Of a stretch of 64,000 bases of DNA, positions 25,152 to 37,075 are shown piece after piece (within the stretch, counting starts at the first letter, position 1; every line of letters begins with the position of its first letter). The stretch is from Ziziphus jujuba (taxonomy: Eukaryota > Streptophyta > Magnoliopsida > Rosales > Rhamnaceae): positions 624,001-688,000 of the forward strand of contig NC_083383.1 of the NCBI RefSeq assembly GCF_031755915.1, given 5' to 3'. The notes under the pieces were generated by a model, which ran no database searches, was not told the origin of the DNA, and saw only the letters and a program-made list of their open reading frames with translations. The translations under genes were made by a program, and so were the position numbers.

Positions 25152-25738
25152 AAGCTGGAATCGTGCAATCCAAGTGTGATGTGTGTAGCAAGCCCATCAA
25201 AGGGTATGCGTATCGATGCAGCCCATGTAATTTCCAAATGCATCCATGCTGCTCCATGCTAACCGGTGAAATGAAGATTCAGACGCATACACATACACAT
25301 ACCCTCAAACTTCTATCCAGTGCATCATCGTCATCATCATCGGCAGCAGAAATTGCAGGTGCATGTGGTGAGTGCAAGAGGAGGAGGTCGGGTAGGATGT
25401 ACCACTGCAGCGTGTGTGATTACCACGTGCACGCAGTGTGTGCGAAGGATATGATGAATGGGCTTCATGAGAACGGGCATAGTAATAAGGGGAAAGACAA
25501 GGCAAGCGTGCTGGGGGCTGCAGCTCGTCTGGCATCTCAAGTGGTGGTTGATTTCATTGGAGGCATCATGGAGGGGATTGGAGAAGGTGTTGGAGAAGCC
25601 TTTGTTCAGAATATTGCCAGATCATCACCACCTGCAACAACTGCAAGACCACCAACCCCCAACCCCACTAACAACCATCTAATTCACACCTCCAACCCCC
25701 CCCTTCTCCTTTCCAGGAGATCAGTTCGCAGAAATTAA
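24646..25738 (+). CDS. DC1-domain Cys/His-rich protein
   Basis: Two exons, 24646-25051 and 25149-25738, with a 97 bp intron; 331 aa in frame. Three DC1 (divergent C1) zinc modules are visible: residues about 67-111 (HFGHPQHPL...C-S-G-C...C-Q-Q-C...LHDFC), about 137-172 (C-D-V-C...C-S-P-C...MHPCC) and about 205-250 (C-G-E-C...C-S-V-C...VHAVC). They are followed by a small-residue helix (VDFIGGIMEGIGEGVGEAF) and a Pro/Thr/Asn-rich tail. DC1 proteins are a large plant family implicated in stress, hormone and pathogen responses; specific partners are unknown. Four ATG codons in a row open the frame, so any of the first four Met could be used; an upstream in-frame ATG at 24553 would only add a GA-repeat-encoded stretch and was not chosen. 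The intron is unusual: see findings. Confidence 0.88.
25113..25147 (+). repeat. (AT)n run ending at the DC1 splice acceptor
   Basis: About 17 AT units fill the last third of the 97 bp intron; the acceptor AG (25147-25148) is the end of the run, and no pyrimidine tract precedes it. Confidence 0.9.
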
Positions 25739-27063
25739 ATTATATATATCATCCATTTCCTCTCATACATATATAATTAACCTTAAATTTACTTAATTAG
25801 ACCCAAAAAAACAAAAACAAAACAAAACAAAACAAAAAGTACTTTGATTAGTTAACTTAATTTGGTTTGCCTTCTTAACCTAGCTACAAATAGCACGCAG
25901 GACAGTGCTTCTGGTCATGAGGTATATATTTTTATGATAGTTGGGGGTTGTATTTGTATATATGGCTTGAGATTTGAAGCCCCTGTGAATTATGAACTTA
26001 TTATTGTTATGGTTATTGGTTTTAAAACTTGTGCAATAAAACTATTAATGTTTTTTTGAATATATATATATATATATATGGATTTCTTTCAAAGTGTTGT
26101 TCCATTCCCACCCATGCCATGAATTATTCTTGAATGTTTTATAATAGAATGCAATTTTTTTTATGTGTTTTTCCTTCCTTTTCTCTCAAACAATTTTTAG
26201 TTTTTTCATCCAACAAAAGAACTAAGTAAGATAAGCGAAGCACATACAAAAATGGTTAATTTCTACACAACCATATATATGTATAGCAATCAAAACTACT
26301 TGAAGAGTAGAGAGAAACAGATCAATTAAGAATTCATTGCTAGCTTGCACACACTCAAGGAGAGAAGGTAGTGTATATCTATCTATACACCGTCTAAAAT
26401 TTTATTAGAAAAAAATTAAAATTTTCGTCTAAAAGTTATTGCTGAACTTACAAATTAAAAATTAATATGGACATATATATATATATATATATATATGCCT
26501 AATTGAAAATTTCAAAGGATACTTAATAATTGTAGAAGAATCTGAAAACGTACTTTAGAAAATGGAGGTCGGACTCGAAAAGCCTTATGGAAAAATATGA
26601 TTTATTAATTATTATTATGGAAAATGCGAATCATGTTTGATGCTCACCTTTATTATTTATTTATTTGTTATTATTAATATTTTATACGGGCTTGGGCCGG
26701 AAGTACATCGTTCCAAAATACCTTGTGCGTTTCTCATGCTGTGGCTTAGGAGTTGGCCCAGTCGTTTGGCATTAGGTTACGGCGAGAATAAGAAATTGTT
26801 TTTTTTTTTTTTTTAAACTTATCGGGCCGATAAAATACGAAATTAGCTTCTTTGGTTTTGTTTTTTTTTTTTTTTTTAATTGAAGAAATTAGCTAGTTTT
26901 GTGCATAAAGGTTTACAGAGGGAACATCATATAGGATATATGCAGTGGAACCACTAGCAATTAATAGAAGTAGACGAATGAAATGTATAGATTGGATATA
27001 GATCAGATAGATGGTGAGGGTACGGGTTCCCTTGAAAATAAAAAATAATATATATGTAGTTAG
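25739..27063. other. Intergenic, DC1 3' flank, no gene seen
   Basis: Contains (TA)n runs at about 26060-26080 and 26473-26496, poly-T tracts at 26800-26814 and 26861-26877, and an A-rich (AAAAC)n patch near 25805-25836. No coding sequence recognised. Confidence 0.5.
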
Positions 27064-27660
27064 TACCTTGGCGACCAGGGCTGAGGGTAGGGGTTACCGT
27101 TCCTTCGAAACCCTCCATAACAACAGCACCTGCCACCTGTAGCCTGGGCTGGGCCATTCTCGTAATGATCACAACACTCGCTACTCTCATGACATGCAAA
27201 GCTTTCTAAGCACACACGTGTGGAGGTTTAGCGCCCAGTCCAGGAGCAGCACTGACATTGTTGTTGGTCTTTGAAAGAAAATTGGATGCCAAAAAAGGTA
27301 TAGTGGTGTTGTTCAACCAAAAAAAAGGAAAAAAAAAGTATAAAGCTGCAAGAATTCGTAGAGCTTAAGACCTCTAGGGATAGAGGTCTGGTGGTGCAGA
27401 GCGTGAGACGCAGCCGCTCCATGTGAAGTTGAGGGCCTGATCCGTTGATGCACACCGGAACTATAAGCCACCATGTTTATGCGAATCTGAGTGGAAGATA
27501 TTTCTGCAAGCGATTCCAGGAGGTTTTAATATATGAATAGTTTTCGGTGGGTCGGTTCATGCATGCGAAACCCCTTGGTGACCCATGCCGAATGGGTATG
27601 GAACTGCAAGCTTCCCACATTTCCACTGGCATCCACTCTCTGTGTCGTCAGGGCTTAACA
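27064..27660 (-). pseudogene. Wall-associated-kinase-like extracellular domain, broken fragment
   Basis: Read on the minus strand, degenerate pieces of the GUB_WAK (galacturonan-binding) region appear in the expected order but in different frames. First comes CQWKCGKLAVPYPFGMG (about 27590-27640), the hallmark C-x3-C-G...PYPFG start. Then come an INGSGPQL-type block and a LEVLSSTN block (about 27350-27450). Last is a Cys-rich EGF-like end with CHESSECC and GNPYP (about 27064-27190). Frames shift between the blocks, and no kinase domain follows on the left. In intact WAK/WAKL genes this exon encodes a cell-wall pectin-binding ectodomain of a receptor kinase. It is a partial, dead copy related to the longer relic at 29.5-31.5 kb. 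Confidence 0.7.
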
Positions 27661-28094
27661 CCCAGTCCGATGTCTTGATGATATTCATCAACCATGAAAA
27701 CATAAGAATCCACCAATATCATCACCACAGCATGCCCTACCAAAATCATGCTTCCTTCCTTTTACTATTTCTCTATGTATATATGCACCTTCCTTCATCT
27801 TTTTTCAAATTTATATTTACCTTTTATTATATATGGATACAGGATACAGGATGCTTAATCAACAAATGTATGTGCATTTTATTTACCAAAAAAACAAAAG
27901 AACAAAAAAAATAAATAAATGCATAAGCTTTTTTTTTTTTTTGGTGTAATGAAATGCATATGCATTTTGGTTTCAATGAAAACGAAATTTCTTTTCACCA
28001 CTAGGACATACACAAATTGGCTATAGTTTAATATCAGTTGAGTTGTGATTGTTAGATAAGTCAAAAAAGGCATGATGGTCACAAGCATGAACTC

Positions 28095-28153
<59 letters not shown>

Positions 28154-28978
28154 GTATAGCAGCTGACTGAGTAATATTTGACTTAAATCTTACGTATTCC
28201 CTGTTTTTTTTTTTTTTTAATGCATTAATGATATTTTGCGTAGTCGCTGCTTTGATGGCACCAAAAGTCTATATCGACTTTTTCTTTCCAATATATATAA
28301 TGATAATATATGGAAAAATGGTTCTTTAAATATATATACAGATAGGGAAAAATGGAAGTGCATGTAACCTTCACCGATCACATCGCTAATTACAATTTTG
28401 CTAATTAATTAATAACTATTCAACTCAAACAAAGTCCTCTTCAAAAATAATAATAATAATAATAATAACTCAAATAAAAGTCTTCTCTATTGACCAAAAA
28501 AATATAAACGTGTTCTCTAATTGGCAACCAGAGTATGATAAAAAAGAAAAAAGAAAAAATTGGGGAGTGGAACATTTTTGCTATATTTAGATATATAACG
28601 GTTATTTTGTTTATCTACATGTATTAATTGTTTATTGAAAAGCTTCTCTTACTCCCCAGCGTCCGTGCATGTGATGTGATACATTCTTTTTTTGTTTGTC
28701 TAGTTAGGTGACAATTTTATCATCATTGATTTGCACCTAATTGTTTATTTGATATTCTATTCCACCCAAGTTCAACAAAGTGATCGACGATATTCTCGAA
28801 ATCTCTGCCGGCTTAAGACTTCAAAATAATTTGTGTAAATTTATAGATGATCCTCGAGAGAAATGCACTTCGATATTGGTAGATCATATGGCCTCTGTTT
28901 CAAAAGTCGCATTGAAATTGATTTATTCTATATCTGTTTAATATAATTTATAGGTATTTAATTAAGAAAGAAAGTGTG

Positions 28979-29011
<33 letters not shown>

Positions 29012-29486
29012 CATTATTATAATTTGCTACTTTTAATCAATAATTTAGGAAATATTAATTCCCATCCTCAATATCACAATGTGTATGTTCGATTAAGGTT
29101 TGACTATGGGAAAGTGGAAAATGTGAGAGAAACTATGGGTTTTTTCCATCATATTTTTATGGCATATGATTGAATAATTACAATGATATCCATCATGTTG
29201 ATGATCAATTAATCAATATGGATCTTTCATATATGAAATGTTTATAGAAATAATTAACATGTACAATACAATAAAAAAGAAATAGAACAGATGGTAACCA
29301 AGTACAAATGATTATTAAACAGTAGTGCGAACATTTTTAGAAGATGCATGCAAGAACATGCCTATCATGCAGTAGAAGAAATTAGTATTCTGCGTATATA
29401 TGATATGGAATGGGCACTATTAAGTGGAAGTTTCAGGGTAAAGGTCAGATGGTTCAGAGTTCAGTGTTGATGGTGTTGATCATCAT

Positions 29487-29520
<34 letters not shown>
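27661..29520. other. Intergenic between the two WAK relics
   Basis: Has a compound (CT)n-(TA)n block (28094-28153), (AAT)n near 28445-28468, (TA)n at 28978-29000 and an (ATC)n run at about 29488-29520 that touches the end of the next relic. No coding sequence recognised. Confidence 0.5.
28094..28153 (+). repeat. Compound (CT)n-(TA)n microsatellite
   Basis: About 17 CT units with one CC interruption pass directly into about 12 TA units. Confidence 0.9.
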
Positions 29521-31517
29521 ATATTATATGGATACGGTTGAGACGGGGAGGTTCTGAATCTTTCCAACTCCACAAGCCCTTGTTTCATGGTTGGTGGGCC
29601 TGTCTTCACCCCTCAGCTTGAGGCGTCTCTTTGCAAGCTCCGCAACAGCTCTGAGTAGCTCTCTGTTTCCGTCTCTCAGAACATGAGAATCCATAATATG
29701 AAAAAGACAGATTCTGTCCCATTGACCAAACAAAGTAGGAAGACAGGTTTATTTGGGACTCTGGCCCGTCGAAGGATATTGGCATCTTCCCGGTCAACAG
29801 TTACACCAGAAACTCTCCCAAACTATGTACATGGCTCTTTTCGGTGTGCTGGCCTGATTGAAAATATTGGGGCTCCAAATGCCCAAATTCGCTTGCCTTG
29901 TACCGTACCGAAGGTGCTAATTTGAGACTGGCCATTAATTAGGAACCGATCTTGAAGCTCCAAAGTCAAGAGGGACTCTAGCAGTGTATTTGTCATCCAG
30001 CAATATTGACATCTCGGTGAATGATTGGTGTGGAAGCCGCAGAGTGGAGATAAGCCAGCTGCAAGAGCAGGGAGGCATTTTCTTATTGTTGACTACTGAT
30101 GGTCGTGGTTATGAATATGGTGGAACAATGTTAATTCCGTTGGAGACATATTCATAAAAATAAACCAGCATGAAGACCTGGGTTTCAACTGCAACGCTTC
30201 AACCTAAAAGCTTGATCTGACCTCGTTTATAAACTGCTTCATCCATCGACTGTGTCTCATCTCCATTATCTTTGCTTTTCTTTATGGCAACAACCCTGTT
30301 GTCCGGAAGTAGAAATCTTTTCCTTTGTACACTGTTCCACTGCCCCCTCGGACACAAGATTCGACTCTCTGCCGCCTAGTTGTCAGCTGCCTTCTCTAAT
30401 TCCTTCGCAGTGAACATCTTGGTACCATGGATTGTGATTGGGATTGGAAAGCTCCTGAATTTATTTTATTCAGTAGCTTTCCAATCGCAATTACAAATTA
30501 GCATGTATTCATAATCCATTTTCAACCCCAAATTATATTAATTCGATCGCTTTCAGATATTTAAATTAATTTCTACATCACAGACCAGAGTATGTATAAT
30601 ATTTGTATATTCAAGACATACATAGATTAATTATAGCAAAAACTAATTTGGTTAGTTTGCACTTCAATTAGTACCCTTGAGCTAGTTGTGTATGGAGGCT
30701 GAAGATTAAACATTATTAGGGGATAAATGTCTTTTTTAAGTGTATGGTAAATTACCTTGGCAACCAGGAGTGAGATATGGATTAACTCTAATAACCTTGG
30801 GAGCAATGGCAGCGATAACCAATTTACACATCTGAACATTCGGTTTTGTTCTCCTGGCATGCGAATGTGGTCAAGTCCTTCCGAGATTCTTCGCATGAGC
30901 GGTCTCGCCTATTGCCCATTCAAAAACCACGGAAACACCGACTACAAATCTTGGATCAGCAAGATCGGACACCTTGAAGTCGTACGCATCTTGGTCCACC
31001 AAGAAGGCGTAGCTACATGGATTGAATTTCCAGGTGGTGGTATGGTTATATAGATTGAGAATAACGGTTTGGAATCTATTAAAGCCTCCAGGAATGAGGG
31101 GTTCTGGCAGCATCCAATGCCAGAGCAAGACCCGTTGGCGAAAGTTTCCTTGTTGTTGCAAAACGAAACGCATCCCTTGGATCAGCGCCAGGATGTCACA
31201 TCCTATGACTGTGAATACGTTAAGAAGTTTGGTCCAAATTGATCCAAGAGGTTGCCTGATTCAGCATAGCAGCTATGCCAACATGATGACTGGTCTAGAA
31301 ATGTCTAGGACTTGAAGGTTTCCAGAGCCTAAGAATGGTCGTGGAGGGTGGTAGGAAGCATTGCAGTTGATGTCAAACCACTTGGCGATATATAACATCC
31401 TACGCCGATCCCAAATGGATGAGGAATTATAACCTTCCCACATTCCCTTTGGCAGTGGCAGCCGTCTTGGTGAAGAACTTGCTGCTAATTATTGCTGCTG
31501 CTGTTGTTGCTGTGCAT
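29521..31517 (-). pseudogene. Wall-associated-kinase-like receptor kinase, degenerate
   Basis: An old gene copy on the minus strand. Ectodomain part (about 31517-30756): CQRECGKVIIPHPFGIG, a WFDINCNASY block, then NFNPCSYAF-like and EWAIG blocks and an EGF-like NPYLTPGCQ end followed by a GT donor at about 30755. Kinase part (about 30420-29521), in shifting frames: a FTAKELEKA start, GGSGTVYKG glycine loop, VVAIKKSK with the ATP lysine, VYFYEYVSNG-like hinge, IIHRDV catalytic loop, DFGAS, a GT.GY.DPEYF-like activation segment, and ELLRAVAELAKR...EDRPT near the end. The order is that of a WAKL receptor kinase. Multiple frameshifts and stops break it; the second EGF and membrane segments are not recognisable between 30430 and 30755. 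It cannot make a receptor. Confidence 0.82.
30430..30498. repeat. Small hairpin-forming inverted repeat
   Basis: The arm 30432-30460 pairs with 30468-30496 (29 positions, about 3 mismatches) around a 7-base loop at 30461-30467. Left arm ends GGAAAGCTCCTGAAT; right arm begins ATTCAGTAGCTTTCC. It lies between the ectodomain and kinase parts of the WAK relic, where an intron would have been. It may be a tiny MITE or a chance palindrome; a small-RNA precursor is possible but unsupported. Confidence 0.6.
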
Positions 31518-31910
31518 ACCGCTGACAATATCAATAATTCCCTCCAAAACATGTTGTACTAATTGTAACAACTAGGATCCTCATATTCATTCTTCGGTCT
31601 AGTTCTCCAATGTTGGCTATTCTACCATTATATATAATCACTTTTAAAATAAAATTTACTTCGAACTATATATAATCGGTTTGAAGTAAGCTGTATACCA
31701 AATTAAAATTTATATTTCATAATCACTAAATTATATCAAAGGTAAAGATTTAAAATTTTAAAAATAATCAAATATAATTTTAATAGCATACGAAAACTTT
31801 ATTAAAAAAAAATAAACCCTATCAGATACTATAATTAACGATTATAATTTTAAATTTTGATCTTTAATATGATTTAAAGGTTTAAAAAGAAAACTTCATA
31901 TTAATCCTCA

Positions 31911-32025
31911 TATTAAAAAATTTATTTAAATCTGACTACGTAAAATTTTACTAAAACCATCTTAATATATTAAAAAAATTATTTAAGTCTGACTATATAA
32001 ATTTTTACTAAGACCATCTTAATGC
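31911..32025 (+). repeat. Imperfect tandem duplication, 57 bp unit
   Basis: Two copies, each with TCTGACTA and ACCATCTTAAT at the same spacing (TCTGACTA at 31931 and 31988). Confidence 0.75.
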
Positions 32026-32939
32026 ATGTATATAAATATATAGATTGATGGAAACGATTCAATCAATGGTTAACCAATTAAAACAGTACATATACATATA
32101 TGCAGGTATTATATTACATTTCCAGTAAAAGAGCCACCTGACTAGATCAACTAATTGACTAATACAACAACCAAATTCAATGATAATTAAGAAATATATT
32201 ATGGAAGGGAAAGTCCACTTGATTTGCTTTCTAAACGCCCCTCACAAGCTACTAGAATTGACGCTTTGTTTTAAGCCGAGCAAGACAATGTCAAAACTTC
32301 AATCAACTGTCCAAATATTTGTAATCAGCTGTTTCAAAACCAAAACGTTCGATTACCATTCCTTAAGTTGGTCAAGTCCCAACCCAACCCTCAGTCATTT
32401 GAGAATAATGAAATACAATTTTCAGCTTACTTGTCAAACATGTTTGCATTTCGGCTTTAAATCTAAATTTTGGGCGAGATCCAGTTGCCAAGTTATTATA
32501 GCTGAGAATGATTCAGATTCTAATGAGATGATAGGCCGAGCTCCCACTAGTTATTTTGGATATTAGCCGACTTGCAAATCTAGTCAGTTCAAAAATAATA
32601 TATGTACACAAATATAATAATGTAAAGGTGAAAATTACATGCCTCTTTGAATATACCTGAAATAAATATTTCACTATTCAGTTATAGGTCACAGTCATTT
32701 CTGTGATTGATCCCCTTACCAACTTTACAGTGACGAAATCAATACACAAATAACTTATGAACTATGAAGGAAAAATAAAAGGTATAAAAATAAAATTGAA
32801 AAAAAAAAAAAAAACATATAAATTAACGTTAATGACAGCAGAATCAGAGCTTATGCCAGCCTTCTCCATTTTTTTCTTCAATCTCCGTCTTCCATTGATT
32901 CCACCGCAAGCATCCACACTGACATGATTTTAATCTCAG

Positions 32940-32943
<4 letters not shown>

Positions 32944-32972
<29 letters not shown>
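32944..32972 (+). repeat. Homopolymer of 29 C
   Basis: Uninterrupted C run. Long poly-C is rare in plant genomes and its length is easily mis-called. Confidence 0.9.
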
Positions 32973-32973
<1 letters not shown>

Positions 32974-33400
32974 GCCCCTTCCCATTTCATCTCATCAAAC
33001 CATTATCACATGTAATAGGATATGTAACAGCTGCAGAGTCCACGTTTGGAAGGCAAAAACAAAAGACCAAAAAGAAAAAATTCACCTATTTTGTTCCAAC
33101 AGAAATGAGCTTAAAGGGCATAACCCATGATATCCCAAATCTTATGCTTGTAAGAATAACATGCAGAATGACAAACCAAAGCCATACCCAAACCAACCCA
33201 AATTGCAGTTTCATCTCCCATCCATCCACAATGCAGCTGCTGCACATCCACCACGTCCCATCTTTAACAGGTCTTCTACATGATCATTTCCCATTTGAGG
33301 AACTGAATGTCGCTAACAAGGTATGCCTTGATGGTCCCCTTGTTAGCCATAACTTTGCTACACTCTTCTAGATTATCCATAATTATTATCATATTAATGA

Positions 33401-36400
33401 CTAAATTGTGCCAAAATCCAAGTTCTCCCATTTAAATGGAGCAACCAAGCCAATGTCTGGAGATCCTCTCAAGAACAGGCAAACACAGACGCAGACAGCA
33501 GCTATCGCAAGCATGGAATGAATGTAAGGGCGCGTCAGCAAACCTTGTGAACCTGGAACCCTCCTGCTGTATTTTGTAGCCGCAACCGCACACCTGGCAC
33601 AAGATCTCCCACCTTGTTTCAACTCAGTGCTTGTATCATTTTCAATTGTTACAGTAACTTGATCCTTCCTTCTGTGGGCAAGTTTACGAGTCACCAACTT
33701 GTTATAAGATTGATTGTTGGTCATCAAAGCATAAGCATGTGGAGATTGCCTGTTTGCATCAAGGAGGTTATTCCAACAATTCAATCCAATCTGCAAAGCC
33801 AAAAAAGCAAAAGAATTAATAAAAAATAACTATAGAAAGTTTATTTGAATCCAATAGACTCAGAGGGGATCTCATAAATGCGCAGCTAACTACAAAATTA
33901 GAATACATAAAAATAAAATACCTCCTGTGGGTCATTTGTCAAGGCATCAACAACATCATCTGAACCCGACATACAAGCAGCCAAATGTAAAGGTGTAATT
34001 CCACCAGGTCCAGCAATATTTGGAGGAAAAATGTATCTCTTAGAGGTATCACCAGAGCCAATAACAAAATAATGGACAAGTAAGTCCACCATCTTCCTGC
34101 ACCTCCTTTTTACTGCCCGATTCAAGGGCTGAATCTCAGTAAGCATCTCAACAGACTCCCTTGATAATCCCGTCTCATGCAAATTCCTTTCAACCAGTAT
34201 GTCCAGAACAGTTTTGACCAAAGCAGAACAGTTTCTTTCAACAGAGAATGTAAGTAAAAATTTGAAACGACCTAGGGAGTAGTCAGGACCATTGAGCAGG
34301 GATGAGGTCCTCTTCCGTTGAAAGAGCCATCCAAGTTCATTCAGAAAGTGGATAGCTTCCTCCTTTGACCTAGGTGACCCATAATCATGATTTTGGTCCT
34401 CCGAGATGATATCACATAATTTACCCTCCCCATCAAACACTGACTCGAGGACTCTCAACTCATCACAAATAGAAGCATCAGCAACTATCACAGGAAAGCT
34501 ATTGCCCTTGAAACCATTTTCCACCTGTTACATGTTATTGAGAAAGGTCAAGTTTTTTTTTTTTTTAAATAAAAATATTGTGGTTCTAGATCACCTGAAA
34601 AAAACAATTCAAAACACAAAATTTAAATCTGATACCTCAATGAAAAAGCGACCAAGAACACCAGGAGATGCATCCTGAACTCTAAACCCACCCAAGTTTA
34701 TCTCCTCATACATTGTGCCATGATAGGTTGAACCCATAATTTTCTTTGATGTGTAACCACCACCCATACAGGTGCAATGAATCCTGCATGATTGGGAACT
34801 ACTTCCATAAAAAGTAACAAAATATTAACAGCAGAAATCTTTTCAAAAAGTGATCTACTTACTCAGTGCCAAGATTGGAAAGATTTCGTCCCTTTAATAC
34901 AAGAGAAGTTTCTTGCCCGCCCACAACAGCCAAAGGGGATACCGAAATCAACTCCGGGGAATTCCATGTTCTCCAAGATTTGCGTAGGCGGAACTTCCCT
35001 AAATATTGATTCAAAAATAACAAAGTCTAAGAAGTTACAATCACATTAAAAAATAACAAAGATCAAGAAGTTACAATCACAATGCAATAACAAAGATTCC
35101 TACTTCATTAGTGAGCCATCCATATAACCATTAACTCTTTCTCATGCACCAATTCAATATTATCAGAACAACAGAACCAAAGGAAGTGAAGAAATGCAGT
35201 ATCAAAAAGTTCCAAATAAGAGAAACTAAAGGCCACCACCTCTAGTTTGTACCCACCATCCTTATATGATGCCAAGTGCCTGCCAGCATGAACTAAAAAT
35301 CTTCCATTTCTCCAAAAATCAGAATCTGAACTTTGAACCAAAGAACTGATACTTTGGAGCAGGTTTTCTTGAAGCTGCGAAAAATACACACACATTGCCG
35401 CAGGTCAGCAAAACAGGTAATTACATAATTTCTAATCTGTATCACAACTATTTACTCACTTGTTCCCAAGCAACAGATGGCATTGACACATAAATTGATA
35501 GAACCACACAACCAGGCCTTATGTAGCTTTCCATTTCTGATGGACTGTTAGAAAGCCAATTATATATCTGGAGGAAAGAAAGGAAAACAGGTGACTCACT
35601 AGTTAACAGAGTATACCACCATACAAACTCTCCGAGATGAATAAGCAAGTACAAGAAGAGCAGCAAACCAAAATAAACAAATAAACTAAGCACCTGTGCC
35701 CGCAGAGTCGCTGGAAAATGACTGGGATCCTTGTCAAAGAGTTTGAAGATTATCCGCCCAGTTCGATCCTGTTGAGGAACAATATCAATATTACAATCCC
35801 ACCCCGCAAAAGAGTTGACGATTCAGCAGAAAAATATATGCTTAAAGGAACTAAAAGAAAGAAAAAAAAAAAATAGTTGGATACTACCTGGGCATCAGAA
35901 TTCAAACTAGAAGGCGAATGGTCTGATCCAGAAGAAGTGTACCCAGCTTGATAGGGAAAACTTTGAATGGAACCGGTGTCAGCGCCTCTAAAAAGATCAA
36001 AAGGCATGTTACAACCGTGACTTCTGCTAGAGTCAACAGTAGCATTAACCTCTCTGCCAATTGATGTCTTCTCAGACTTGACCGCTTCTGCCATAGTCTG
36101 CATTGGAAACAGCTTTTGCACAACAGGCGGAGAAGACGAAGGGGACCTCTCTTCAATGGGATTACTACTGTCAGAGGAGAAATACTTTCTAGAAGATGCC
36201 AATTTTGGCATGCTGTCATTCTCAGATGGTGAGGCAAAGAGCTGTAATGGTAAATTAACTCGTGTTTCTTGAACCTGGCAATCTGAGTCTTCCATGGGAG
36301 ACTGGTAACTAGTACTACTTCTCTCTCCTCCAACTGAAGGAAACTCTTGAGGTCTCTTCTGCAAATTGGGACAGGTGGCCTGGTCAGGACAGTTCAACTT

Positions 36401-37043
36401 AGTTTTCTCGCTGTCACTGCTCTGGCTGCTCCTTTGGGATACAACAGGAAGTGCATCAGGAGCAGACGACTTAAGAGTAGCTGAAAGAACAGTGAGTAAG
36501 TCCATGGTAGAAGGAGATGATCTTCCTTTCAATAAGACTTGATGATCCAAAGCAGTCTGTTCGGAAAGTTTCCTATTTAAAGATCCTAAATTAGGTAACT
36601 TCGCAGCAAGGTCCACGGGCAAAGGTAACGAGTTTATTTTAGTAAGAATCTGCAAGAGCTGTTCTCGGTCTGGTAACGATGCATTGATGCTTTTGTCCTC
36701 ATTTTTCCCTACAATAAATTGGATTTTATAAAAATGCATTTGAGCAGCAGAATACGAAATTGAGACCCAAAAATCTATAAACATAAACAAGAATCTTCAT
36801 TTACCTTGAGCACGAGCTACAGCTGCCAAGAGGTTGAAAAGCTCTAAATGGCCATTGCTTTTATTATCTCGTTCACCCGGAAGTACAAGCCGAGAGGTAA
36901 CATCCTCTGGTTGGGTTTTTCTTCTTCTGCGGTTATGCCCTGCAAGTCTACGTCTACAACTTCTCTTCCCTTCGTCAAACTCAGTAAGGGGGTGAAACCT
37001 GCGGCGGGTAACCAATGAAAATTTTATTTATATAACAGCTGCT

Positions 37044-37075
<32 letters not shown>

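Larger units (their letters stand above)
31518..33400. other. Intergenic, SPL 3' flank, no gene seen
   Basis: Holds an AT-rich fold-back pair (about 31725-31785 against 31840-31885), a 57 bp imperfect tandem duplication (about 31911-32025) and a run of 29 C at 32944-32972. A 128-codon open frame at 32180-32566 shows no domain and no codon pattern that I would trust. The 3' end of the SPL transcript probably lies at about 33100-33400. Confidence 0.45.

Noticed and set aside
31725..31885. AT-rich inverted pair that might be a MITE
   Set aside because: Similarity rests on A/T runs with several gaps and no clear ends or target-site repeat; chance in AT-rich DNA is likely.
32180..32566. 128-codon forward frame near the SPL14 3' flank
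   Set aside because: No recognisable domain or codon pattern, and situated in repeat-bearing intergenic DNA.
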